NCBI GenBank assembly: GCA_905220665.1
Contig: CAJNAR010000017.1
Location: 186,001-250,000 of the forward strand
Reading direction: 5' to 3'
Source of the DNA: Albugo candida
Taxonomy: Eukaryota > Oomycota > Peronosporomycetes > Albuginales > Albuginaceae
Length of the DNA stretch: 64,000 nt
Part shown: one piece after another, positions 1 to 10,917 of the stretch
How the letters are laid out: each line of letters starts with the position of its first letter
How positions within the stretch are numbered: position 1 is the first letter of the stretch
Made by a program: the position numbers and the translations under genes
The notes under the pieces: model-generated
Database searches by the model: none
What the model was told of the DNA's origin: nothing
Seen by the model: only the letters and a program-made list of their open reading frames with translations

Positions 1-249
1 CCATTCCAAGCTATTGCGAATTGCATAACCAAGTATCCAAATGCCCAGCTCGTTTGGCTGCAAGAGGAGCCAAAAAATATGGGGGCCTACACGTTCGCGG
101 AGCCGCGATTACGAACTGTTCTGAGGCATGTTGGTGATATCCGTTCCGTGACATATGTTGGCCGACCTTCGTCCGCATCGCCAGCAACAGGACAGTATGA
201 AGTTCATTTGCAAGAAATGCGAGCTATTATAGACCAGGCGCTAACATAG
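1..249 (+). CDS. OGDH: 2-oxoglutarate dehydrogenase E1 component, C-terminal end (5' truncated by window)
   Basis: Frame 1 is open from the first base to a TAG stop at 247-249 and gives the last 82 residues of the thiamine-diphosphate-dependent E1 subunit of the mitochondrial 2-oxoglutarate dehydrogenase complex (TCA cycle: oxidative decarboxylation of 2-oxoglutarate). Family hallmarks seen here are the stretch LVWLQEEPKNMGAY and, near the end, VGRPSSASPATG, both very conserved in the E1 C-terminal domain. The gene starts upstream of the window. No frame damage is visible. A decayed copy of the same segment lies about 1.4 kb downstream (1,650-1,870). Family assignment is secure. Cell location is inferred from the family because the presequence is not in the window. 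Confidence 0.92.
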   Translation, partial: PFQAIANCITKYPNAQLVWLQEEPKNMGAYTFAEPRLRTVLRHVGDIRSVTYVGRPSSASPATGQYEVHLQEMRAIIDQALT

Positions 250-750
250 CAGAAAGCACGCAATGGCACATGATAACCCAATCCTGTGGTATAAATGAAG
301 ACATGTTCTCATCCAAGTATTCTGCGAGATTGGCTTCCCAGTAAGGAAGAGTGTTGTGAAGGTTGGTAGTGCAAATAGCAATTTAGAACCGTAACAAAAC
401 ACTTACAACAGCTAATCGAATCTTGACAGCACTGCCAAACGTGGCACCTTTCGTACAATCCGAATAAGCCAGGCAAGAATGAATTGATATTGCTTGGTTG
501 GACTGGATTATTCTATTCGCCAACATCATCTGCTTATCGAATTACATTCTTTCATCGACTTCTCAAGGAATCTGTCGATGCATTCTCTCATTTCCAATCC
601 TATTTGAAAGCCTTCGAAGATATTTTCACTATCTGAGAATCAAAAATCATAAGGCGTTTATGCGCAGCCTTGAGCTCCATTTCCTCCGTTCCTCCACGTG
701 CTTCATTTCCAAAATAACACCAGTTATTCAATTCCTATCCTTTGCCTGTT
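250..750. other. 3' flank of OGDH, no gene recognised
   Basis: AT-leaning intergenic DNA. A short plus-strand open frame (498-755) has no recognisable motif and looks like chance. I see no supported gene here. Confidence 0.4.
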
Positions 751-751
751 G

Positions 752-1216
752 CTAATGTCCAGCTGAACCCTGAGCTCCATAATTCTCATAACTTAACGTT
801 TCGGAACTCAGTTGTTCCTGTTGAAAACGTTTCTTCCGCTGATCGTTGACTCCCAAAATCTTCATCTCGTGACGAGCACACTCCGATTGTGCCAGTCGAA
901 GTGACTTCACTTCGAGCTTTTCCGTTATGGGCCACAATCTTTGCTAGCCGCTGTGAGAGCTTCCAAGTCGGTGGAACGGTTCTTTCCCTTAAAGCTGCTC
1001 TCCCAGTTTCTTGATAGCCTCCATACGGTCTTTAGCGTTCTCCACTTATTCATCATTGCCTTATGCTTAATATTTTCGACGCTCTCGCCGAGTCGTCGGG
1101 TCGATGTGGTACGTGAATTGTCATCTGATGATTCTTGCGATATACGCGTCAACTTGGTGGCCAGTAAGGCACAAAACGCGTTTTTTTTTCTCCCTCGCCA
1201 TCTCAGATCCAGCTAA
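752..1216 (-). pseudogene. Remnant of a coiled-coil coding sequence
   Basis: Two adjacent minus-strand frames (925-1152 and 752-937) together read as a charged, Gln/Glu/Lys-rich coiled coil with segments such as RHEMKILGVNDQRKKRFQQE. The reading switches frame where the two meet and runs into stops on both sides, so this is not an intact gene. The repeat-like wording (ARHEMKI, then QQEQL) resembles the degenerate coiled-coil repeats at 13,490-14,660, which suggests a common origin. The function of the ancestor is unknown. Confidence 0.35.
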
Positions 1217-1337
1217 ATTCACTAATTGCAGTTAATCCGTATTCACAACTTTTTTATGGGGTCGTGGTGATAGCCAGGGGGCTATATCAACACTTGTGAT
1301 TCTCGGTTTTGTGAGAAAAATCTAAGAAGCTAGTAAA

Positions 1338-1645
1338 AAGAATATAAACCTAGGCTTTAGGATTTTTAATACCAGAATTGGATTCAGCCAAATTCACCAG
1401 GTTCAGCTTCCTTGCCTTCTCAATTTGTAGGTGAGCGAGGTGATTACATCAAACAGTAGTGGTCCTTAGCGCTGTGTGCAAAATCATCTAGAAATTAGCA
1501 ATACAGAATTATACCTAGGCTTTAGCATTGATCATCACCATTTCGGATCGACCCAAATTTACAAGGTTTAGTCTCCTTCTATTAACAACTCGGATTTGTA
1601 GGTGTCATTTTACCAACCAGGTGATTTATCAAACGTTATCGATCC
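1338..1645. repeat. Two diverged tandem copies of a unit of about 160 bp
   Basis: A segment around 1,340-1,462 (landmarks CCTAGGCTTTAG, then AAATTCACCAGGTT, then ATTTGTAGGTG, then GGTGATTACATCAAAC) recurs in order at about 1,503-1,640 with substitutions and small indels. A partial third echo is visible near 1,212-1,250. The array abuts the decayed OGDH copy. No coding potential is seen. Confidence 0.6.
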
Positions 1646-1649
1646 TGTT

Positions 1650-1870
1650 GAATTGCCTTTTCGAGTTACCAAAAGCTATGCTCGTTTGACAGCAAAAAGA
1701 ACCGAATAATATTGGGCCTTCGCGTTCGTGGGCCACGATTTCTAGCTGTAGTAATGCACCTCGGTGACACTCGTATTGTGACATATGGTGGACGCCTTTA
1801 TCCGCATTGCCGACAACAGGACAGGGTGGAATGTATTTGCACTTTTCTATGCATCTGCGTGTACACAACG
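1650..1870 (+). pseudogene. Decayed duplicate of the OGDH C-terminal segment
   Basis: This stretch aligns by eye to positions 47-215 of the intact OGDH tail: CTCGTTTG, then a diverged AGCAAAAAGAACC, then GTGACATATG.TGG, then CGACAACAGGACAG, in the same order and spacing. It carries an in-frame stop where the intact gene has the Trp of VWLQ, plus other nonsynonymous changes. It is therefore a noncoding ghost made by local duplication. Whether the duplication extended beyond 1,870 cannot be seen. Confidence 0.75.
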
Positions 1871-3925
1871 AACCAAATTAGCCCAACAGCCTCGACAATC
1901 GACTTCTCTTTCTTTCAAAAACTATGATTCTAGTCTACTTTACGTAAGAACGAGCTGGCTTGCCCGTAATAGTGTTAACGTGGCAACCTGTCAAACAACA
2001 ATTCTTCTGGTGATGACATGATGGTTGCGTCATCACCCCCAGATAATTTTGAGTGATAGCGGTGATGTGAATGTTCACAGCACTGCCTCGTCACAGGAAG
2101 TGGTACCATTTCCAAATATTTGGATATAAAAGTAAAATTTAGACCTTGACAAAACATTTTGAAGTCCCAAGAGCCCTTGCGTAAGGCAACGAAGGCACGG
2201 TAACAAACGCAACATCTGGAGACTCCCCTGCGTCTGTATGCAACTATCGCATAGAGTGATAGGCCTTGATAGCGAACCCGGAAGCAGCGACACCTTTTGA
2301 GATCTTGAAGGCTAGTTTTCCATGGACTTGGGACGCTAATTTTTGACCCGTACTTCTAGTTGGAAAATATTTCCCTCACTTCTGCAGGAGCGGGAAATTC
2401 AGTACTTGAAAGATCACCAAAGAATCGATCGATTGCTTAGGTCTTAAGAGTCCGGTGTTGTGATTGTCTACTGATAGTTGCGACGGAGGATGCATATCAA
2501 CGGCTGGTGTATCAGAATGGAACCATCCTGGAGGCACAAAAACCAAGCATACGTTTCATTGTATCGAAAAACTTCCCGACGTTTTTGTCGTGCCCGTTGA
2601 AATAAAGGAGATACATCTACTGTCCCCTTAGCGGCCTAAGATGTCAAGTGGAATACGGCTAAAGAAGCTATTCTGGGCAAGAAAGCCGTGATGTCAAAGT
2701 GAAGATTTTGCGTTGGCAATCTAAAGTTCTTCCTGCAGCTGTTAGGGATGAGAAAAGTATACGAGCGAATGCCATACGGGAAGGCAACGTATTGAATAAC
2801 ATAATACTTTCTGACTGTGTATGGAGGCTAAAGTGGCACCCACATTATCAAAATTATAAAATAGAAGCAGTGGTAGAGCCAATAGTATTTCAAGTTTTGA
2901 TACAGCTTCAGAATATAGTGGTGAGTAGAGTTGAGCGAAAGGACTAAAATAAAAATTGGAGTTCACCTTCTCACTAAATATCAATCACCAGAATCCCCAA
3001 CGTGAACTTCTAAAGATCTTCCACTCGTTCAGGAAGCCAACATTACACGACGGAGATGAAACCACGCAACTGCTTCGATTTTGAAGAAAGGGTAACCACA
3101 CGAAGATTTCTGAACATGTGGTTTGAAGGCACAATATTGAGATTTTCTTGTTCGTGTCATCGGTGATGAGTTCTCTGTGATTCGGCTATGGAGGAGAAGC
3201 ATCGGCCAATCTGGCACATCACCTTTCTTGGAAAAAGTCTGAGAAAAACGGATGCCGACGAAACCGGCTACATCAAAGAAGCAAACCGCTTCTATCGTTC
3301 GTGATACACAATTGGTCGAAAGATCCAAGCGGTCAACAATAGTTTGTGAATTCAATTATCTTAGGATACTCTACTTAATTCCCCAAGTATACACGCTTAC
3401 GCGGGATTGTGCCAGCTCAAACCTTGCACATCGCCTCAATATGGACGAGGTTGCTGTTGAAACCCATGCTATCAAGTAGTAAAATTTTGGATAGCGGTCA
3501 CATCTACTTCCAATCAAAGAAGTATCTAGCGCTTGTATCTGTTGGAAGTCGATCGTTTTGTGCCGCCGTTTTGGCTTCCCGAAAGTCCTACGTGATGTAG
3601 AGATTAGCGCCGGACGTTATTGAGTTCGGGAATCTTTTACACTGGGGATAGCGAGAGGAGTGGTCTTTACGAAAATATTAAAAACAAATCGAATCATCTC
3701 TTGAGTGCGAAGTGCCTACCTGCTTACATGTTATGAGCCCAATGCCTGGAACGACGGACAAGAAGCCAACGTTGGCAACATCAGGTAACGCAAGGGTCTC
3801 GCCAGCGCGTGGCACCTCCCCAGCACGCGCCGCCGTAGTCTTTAGCTCGCGAAAGGAGCTCGGCAATCGATGACAAGATCCTCGCGGCCCTCACCTCTCT
3901 GTCCAAACGGTGAACAAAAAATGAG
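1871..3925. other. Unassigned, probably decayed DNA
   Basis: Only short, overlapping open frames on both strands. A plus-strand frame at 2,699-2,947 and frames at 3,029-3,600 show some codon-like character, but no domain, splice-consistent extension or family is recognisable. Best read as old transposon or gene debris. Confidence 0.3.
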
Positions 3926-4760
3926 ATGATGCTGGGCGCCTTCGAGAGCGGAATGTTCGCATTGGCTCTAGGTGCGAACATGTGCTCCAAACCGATAAAC
4001 ATTGACGAGCTTATGGACTGTCCTGAGCAGAAGCCAGCTGCATGGACACCGCGCACACATGAGGCAGACCTCAAAGAGTCGATGTTTGCCTCATTGGCCC
4101 CGCCGCGCGGGCAAACGCCGATGTTCCAGCGCGTACAAGCTCGAGCTCCGACTACCGAGCGCAGCAGAATCGCAAGGAATGGTACTCACCAACGAAGAGG
4201 CTCGTGGAACTACTGCCTATGGTAGTTATCCCGTTGCAGGCTCTGAGTGATTTCGATGTTCACTGGCACCTTCATCAACTCCCTTCAGTACGACCTCCGC
4301 TTGCAGGCCACCCAGATGATGCTTTGCCAGTATTTTTCGAAACATTACGCGAAAATTTCAGCAACCTACCTCGACACCAGAAAGAGGCAGTCTTGGACGA
4401 TCTGGAAGAGATATCACAGGTATTTCTGGGCGATTGTTTTTTTTCGTTTGATATTTTAATGGGTACTAACGCTGTTTAAATAAGCAAACACCACAAGTCC
4501 TCGAAGATCCGGGGGTTGCTCGAACAGGAGGAAGACCAAGCGGAACGAGCAACAAAACCTCGACGCGACGAGACCCTTCTCAATTTGAATACGTGGAGGG
4601 GATGCCCCCAGGAAGAGGAAGGCGCCGACGTGCGGTGCTTGTCATCAAATGGGACAACGACGTTCATTTGCAGCGTGCCCCGTCAATACACAGAGCCGAA
4701 GTCAATATTTCGCAACAGTTGAACGTCATCCCATCGAAGATTCTCAACTGCAACAGCCTG
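3926..4760 (+). pseudogene. MULE transposase C-terminal remnant
   Basis: Plus-strand frames with shifts between them read, in order: LPMVVIPLQALSDFDVHWHL (4,204 frame), then LPRHQKEAVLDDLEEIS, then GRPSGTSNKTSTRRDPSQFE, then a basic PGRGRRRR patch. A DFDVHWHL-type segment followed by a (R)GRP-x-G-(S/T) linker and STRR-(D/E)-PS is the usual C-terminal order of Mutator-like (MULE/FAR1-type) transposases in oomycetes. The catalytic core and zinc finger are not found here. Base composition is more GC-rich than the surroundings. Frameshifts make it nonfunctional. Confidence 0.5.
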
Positions 4761-6731
4761 TTGGTTTCGGTTCCGGGTGGACCGTTGTTTAAAACCGCTG
4801 TCGGTGGCCCACTCGCCCACTCTCAGATCAGGTTTAGCATGGCTGGTTGTGAGAGCAAACGGCCAATAAGAAAAAAGGCTATATATAATCGCTTCTACTG
4901 CTATCCTCTTTCCTCCAGAGTCTAATACAGCCACCTTTCCAACATCCTACTCCTTAGCGTATCTACTATTAACCTACCATATATAGATATCAGAAAAAAA
5001 CGTACGTACGTTGGCACAATATAAAAAAACAGCGTAAGAAACAGAATGAGCTTGTGTGTAAAAGTATACAAGTGACCTGATTGGCTGACATACTTAGCAA
5101 CAATTCAATTTTGTGAGCTGTGATTGGTTAAATCAATTGTCTGTGGCTGTAGTAGTTTTATCTGTGGCCGTAGTACTAATGTCTGTGGCCATAGCGGCTC
5201 CCCAATCATAATTATCCACAATCGAAAATAATTCCGCTCAAAGTAATCCCTCGGTGAAATACTGAAAAGAGGTAGAGAAAATAATCTTCTTTAAATCCAG
5301 TAGCGCCAGCTTCAGCTGCTCAACAACTGTAACAGAGAAGTGATCTTTATTTTATACACATTCGAAAGACTTAACTGGTCTCAAAAGGAAGCGTTTGATG
5401 GGCAAAGTCTGGGATACTCAGTAAGGAAATCAGACTTATGGGTTTCTGCGTTATACATCGAATTACGCTTGTTGCATAAGACGATGTGATGTATCGAATC
5501 AAAATTTTTACAGCGGTGTACTGCTGAAGAGCGTATATACATCCGGTATCAGAATGAAACAAGAGTGATTTTTGACGGCAAAATTGACCTTCAAGTAGTA
5601 TCAGCAGCGGTAGCGTCTTATTGTATTGCGATAAAGGTGGTGCTAGCATCTTGGGCATTGAATAATATGTTGAAGCTTTCCAGTATTTGTACTAATTCTA
5701 CCACTCACACTGCTTTTGTTATTCTCATCTCAAAAAAGTGAGGAGATAGCCAGAATGTTTTGCTGCTCTATCTGCAAATGGTCCTCCAAAAATATCGAAA
5801 TAGAGCTAAGCGGAGAAGAGAAACGATGCTATAGCATTTCGCTGTCGCCGCAGGGGACCCGAACATACTCGAAGTTTGATTCTCTTCGCTAAACGAGGCA
5901 CAGCGATCCAGATGTTTTTTTATTTGGAGCAGAAATCCTAGATCCATGTTGAGCAATGTATTCGTGTTATTTTAAGGATATCCGGATGATGGTGAGGTTC
6001 CTTGTGAAGCATATTCTCAATTAACTAAGATTTAAAGTCGGAACTCGCATATACGAAGGATAAGACGTGTTCAGCACTAGTGGATATGGCATCGATTGAT
6101 TTTTATACAACTACGTCGAAATCTTTGATTAAGCCTCGTTCAGAAATTATAGTGGACATCAGTTCTCAATTCCTTGTCAATCATGAGTAATATACGTGAA
6201 GAAACAAACTTGAAAGCTCTAAAGCTCTTTTTTTTGATTGGCTCTTATTTATGGTGATGGTGTCTTATGATTTGGATTTTGATGTAATTAAGCAGAACGA
6301 GCAACAAAAACGTCTCAATTTCTCGATATCAAATGAGAAGATCCTTCAAATATATGTATAACTAGTGTGGATCGTTCGGACGGTGTGGAACACTGATGGT
6401 ACGTGCTAAATATCTTATATAATGCTCAGTCGCGTCCAGACTGGGATACAATTTGTTACTGCCTCTACTCTTGAATTATTTGTCTTATGGTCAACTTGAG
6501 TGTAAGAACGTGAATCTAGCTTCTCAAAATACACCTGTTTGGATCGATAAACAAATATTTATCCTAGTGTCAAGCGAAACATTCCAACCACAAAGATAGG
6601 AGAAAGTCCAGTCTCTCTTGGCAGATATATACACTCTTCTACAGACGATATGGGTTATAACTTGGTAATCTATTCTTTCGTTCATAATTTCCCGAAATTC
6701 TATGTTCGTGAGTTGCTATTGTTCGTAGGAC
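4761..6731. other. AT-rich intergenic tract
   Basis: No gene is supported. It contains the 21-bp repeat at 5,140-5,202 and chance open frames (for example 5,371-5,658 minus, hydrophobic, no motif). Confidence 0.4.
5140..5202. repeat. 21-bp tandem repeat, three imperfect units
   Basis: Units starting TCTGTGGC at 5,140, 5,161 and 5,182 follow each other with a constant 21-bp period and a conserved GTAGTA/ATAGC second half. Confidence 0.7.
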
Positions 6732-6836
6732 TGCAAATGGAGTTAGATCCACTGGATCTGGATCTGAAAAAAAGATCCAGATCAATTCAGCAAATGGACC
6801 CAAGTCTCAGATCCAGATCCACTGGATCCATTTGCA
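6732..6836. repeat. Hairpin-forming inverted repeat (MITE-like)
   Basis: The left end reads TGCAAATGGA...GGATCTGGATCTGA. The right end is its near-perfect reverse complement (TCAGATCCAGATCCACTGGA, then TCCATTTGCA). A partial internal repeat CAAATGGA and GATCCAGATC sits in the loop. Short size and terminal inverted repeats fit a nonautonomous DNA transposon or MITE. No clear target-site duplication was seen. Confidence 0.6.
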
Positions 6837-8200
6837 CCTTCATTTATTTCAAAAGGTCAGGAGCAACGAATGTCCAAAATTTTGATTGGATAATACAGCC
6901 GCATCTAATACAATAAATATAGCCAATGAAAGAACGCCCCGTGGTGAGTAGACTTTTCCCCAGAGAAACGAAGGTTTATGCGACGTATTCGCTTTCACAT
7001 TCCTAGCGACTTGACTACATTGAATGGAAGACATATACAACAAATTTCGAAACGGCAATTTCTCTAACTGGTCTGCTTCAGTTGACAAAAAGTAACGTCG
7101 AAAGTTGTCGTGCCTGTCTGCTTGAGAAACTTGGTGTGGATAGAATCGTGCTGGTAGAGGTTATAGCAGATACGGTGTTATCTGATTGATGCCTGAACTG
7201 AAGTTCGGAAGTACAGATCGTATACAGCGCATGTATCGCAGAACTCCGTACTTGTATATTGCATTTCCCGATACAAATGGAAAGTGCTCTGCAGGAATCA
7301 TACTACGACGCGGTGAATGAAGACAAAAGCATTATTGCAATTTTACGTAAACAAATATGAAATCTTGCTTATCGATGAAATCGGATCAGGTTATTCGTAT
7401 AAAAACAAATGCAGAAGAAAAAGTATGGTCACGTTACAAGGAATAAGATTAATTTTTCAGAATTTTTGTCTGATTGATAATTATGGATGGAAAAGTATAT
7501 CAAAGAGTAGGTAACAAAAAAAGAATCCACCCCTTCCCAGTAAAGTCATGCGCAATGCTGTCAATAACAAACAGCTTCCTTCAGTGAAAAAGTGCTTGTC
7601 ACTTTAGAGCTTATCCTATGGAGTTCGTGCATACCCTTTGAGAAGCATGGCATCAGGAACTCGCACATTATTCGCGTTTCCAGCATTTTACAACAGCAGC
7701 ACCATACAGAACAACTGCAATGAAGCATTTATAGTGAGATCGAATCGATCTGCACAGCTGGTTGTGAGAATCTAAATCACATGTCTCCGAACGACAAAAG
7801 ATATCACGCGATGCTGCACATTGCACAAGACCGACGGCAGCATATATAATTACATAGCAAGTTCCATGAATCAAATTCATTCAGATATTCGAAGCATGAT
7901 TTTCATCGGAACATGATATCAAGCTGAGGTATATCATATCGAACCAGGAAGCCAAAAGTGAATCGAAAGACAACATTCAAACTAATAGGACTTCTTTGCA
8001 TAAAAGTCGTGGACTTTGAATTTGGAAGAATTCCTAGAACAAGAACAGCGGGCATGTGCATATCTGACACTATTTCATCCATCGCAGTTTATTTCTGCAT
8101 TGCATAGCCAATGCGGTGGCTAAAAAGAAGGCGGATTTGCTCATCGCTACTATTTCTATGACAGATATGATAATCTTCTTTCACTCCAACCTTTTAGATA
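6837..8200. other. Unassigned intergenic DNA
   Basis: Short open frames only (for example 7,317-7,514 plus and 7,668-7,880 minus), with no recognisable motif. Confidence 0.35.
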
Positions 8201-8201
8201 C

Positions 8202-8602
8202 GAATTTTTGGAAGAGTGCCAAAACAACAAACAGTTTAGGAAGCAAATTTGCCGTATTGACGACCGATTACTCTGCGATAATAACCACACCAAATACAAG
8301 ACCAATCCGAGATGTACCCAGAATTATCAAAGTTAAAGGATGTGGTTACCCATAAAGCTGACATTCTTTGTGATGTTGACCCCGACCTAGCCTTCACCGG
8401 GTAAAAAGCATTTCAGACACAAACTGCGGGAGTCGTACTTAGTCAACCAATAATGGATGGAAACGCAGGCTTTTCTTGTAAAACTACATCCTTACCCTAC
8501 GATAATTCTGGATACATGTTCGGATTGGTCTTGTATGTGGTGAATAATAGGGCGAATTTGCTTCCTAACCCATTGGGTGTTTTTGCATTCTTCCAAGAAA
8601 TC
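8202..8602. repeat. Inverted duplication with arms of about 125-150 bp
   Basis: The left arm (8,202-8,349) and the reverse complement of the right arm (about 8,480-8,602) share TTGGAAGA, then TTAGGAAGCAAATT, then ACAAGACCAATCCGA, then CCAGAATTATC, then AAGGATGTAGTT-like blocks in the same order. The left arm has about 25 extra bases in the middle. By eye identity is roughly 80 percent. The parental sequence is not identified. Confidence 0.65.
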
Positions 8603-10599
8603 GTATGATAATATTTTCTCCTTTAGAACAATTTCAAATTTTACCTATAGGTATTAAAACACTTTCAAAATTTTTTTTACAAGGTTGGAGCCGAAGAAGG
8701 TTATCATCTCTGTCCCATAAATTTCTAGTCGACGCAAACAAAAGAATCAAAGTTTTCTTATCACGTACTTAAACATGGTCGAGGCAAGGAGCACTGCCGA
8801 ACTGTTGGCCTGCTTCCCAAGATGATCTCTTTAGAGCACGAACAATACTCGATAAAATTCAGGACTAGACGAAAAGAAAATGGTTCACGTTTGACAGAGG
8901 GAAGATTGGTCTATGGTCTCCTGCACGAGCGGCGCTATATACCCGTGTTAACTTTGATGATCGGGTGGTTTTGTTGGTCGCGTTTAAAACTACCAATACA
9001 GAAGGTTTCGTGGATTGCATGATGCTTCGCACGGAAGTTTTTTACCTGCACCCTTCTAAAAAAGTAGTTTTGGATATTTATGGATGACACAAGTTCACGT
9101 TAGATTCGTTGATATCTGCATGACAATTAAATCTTGCAGAAATCTATGGTCTCTCGAGAAGGGGAAGAAGCTTGGTACTCTTGAAGGTTTGCGATTCTGA
9201 ACTGATGCTAATACTAAGCCATTATTTCACAAATGCAAATTGGATACGCTAATGAACAGAATGAAAGTATGATGTTTTTCCTTCATCTCTTATCGTGAAT
9301 TAAATGGCGGCAAGACTGAGTTTCATTATTACTTCGTGCTCACGAAATTCTCTATAAACGGAATGGGTATTTATAAAAACTGCACTACATGAATTCCGCT
9401 TTCAATTCCTGCTCTTGTCCTTTTTATCAAAACTTGGGCCAGAAGTGAAATGCTCTGATGGTTACTTTATGTCCTTCGATAAAAAGCTAGGCTCCTCTTC
9501 TACAATACTTGGTTAGTGACGTGAATTAGCCCATATCATTGTCGCACCTGCCAGGTACAGAGAATCCGTATCAAGAAATCGTAAGACTCGTAGAGTAAGC
9601 AAAGATATTTTTTGTCCATCCGAGGTCCAAGCACGATGGTCGATTTTTTTACGAGAGTAACAAGGTACCCAGCACCAAGCGAAGCTGTAGGAATGACAAT
9701 AGACTTGATTTCAATTAGCAATCACTGAATGGATTTTACCGCGGATCTCTGCCCTCACAAATTGACCCTCTCTTGTTTTACCATAAGCATTAACTGCTCC
9801 AGTTTACGTTCCTTGCACGACAAAAAACCTGGATAAAAAAGCTCGCCAGATATTTCTGGCTTATTTACTTTTCCAAAATAGGTAAACGCCATATTGCGAA
9901 TAGGCAAATTGATCATGTTTACATATAGAACTGAAAGATTAAAATATTTCACATTAAACACACAAGCATTGTCAAAAATATGTAGCATAAATATCGGAAG
10001 AAAAGGTACGCTTATGTAAAGGTAACGTTGCTTTAAATCACAAATTGCTTGTTGAAAGGACTTGATATTTCGTTGTATGTTTCTAAACGGACTCGTTTTG
10101 AAATAAGTTCTTACACAAAAAGAAAAATGACGTTTTTTCGCTCACCTGCTAACAGATCATGATTACAGACAACATTCCATCAGCCAAGGTCAAAAACGAA
10201 TTCAACGGAAAAGATGACCGAATGATGGATCTAACGATTATAGTTCTGGAGACACTCGAAACCCAGCTCTAGAAAAAGACCGAAATCGAGAAGAGCCTGA
10301 AATTGACCACAACTGCACAAAACGCAAAAGCCTGAAATAGTATTTTTGTTCAAGCATGCAAGAGCAGTGTTTGGCAACGTCTTCTCTGTATGCGAGACCG
10401 ATGCAGTATGAAGGAAGCTGGATGAGAAGAATCTTCTTACATGTCATGCAAAACGATACTCTAGACAGCATAAAATGAAAGCAGAGTCGTGAAAAGAAGG
10501 AATATATCACTTTCCACTCCTCATTCTACTTAATTAATGAAATACTTGGGACTTGGAGCGCCGTTTGCGCAATGGGGTTGAGATATCAATTGTCGCATG
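8603..10599. other. Unassigned intergenic DNA
   Basis: No supported gene. Short frames such as 9,755-9,988 minus and 10,238-10,510 minus lack motifs and overlapping homology cues. Confidence 0.35.
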
Positions 10600-10634
10600 A
10601 GCATCAAGCATCAAGCATCAAGCATCAAGCATCC
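10600..10634. repeat. 7-bp microsatellite, five units
   Basis: AGCATCA is repeated four times without error, followed by one AGCATCC unit. Confidence 0.9.
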
Positions 10635-10917
10635 AGCTGGATTAGGATTGATAAGGTGAAGGTCGACCACTTAACAGGACATCTCAGCGGGAAAGAATTC
10701 GCATATAGCGTTGATAGACCGTATCAATGAATTGTTTTCGACATAAAATAACCATTTAATACGCAGCGCGGCTCTTAACAGCGAAAACACTGGACTTTAG
10801 TGGAGCTAATAGCTAATTTATTCCAGTCAGCGTACAGTCAATCAGTCGGTGGAGCGGAACGTATGACTCTGAGAAGTGAAATAAAGTACGCAAAAGGCAG
10901 ACTCCAAAGAAGCTCGG

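Noticed and set aside
10600..10634. CRISPR-like array or telomere repeat
   Set aside because: Only a short 7-bp microsatellite without spacers, in a eukaryotic context, and the unit does not match known telomere repeats.
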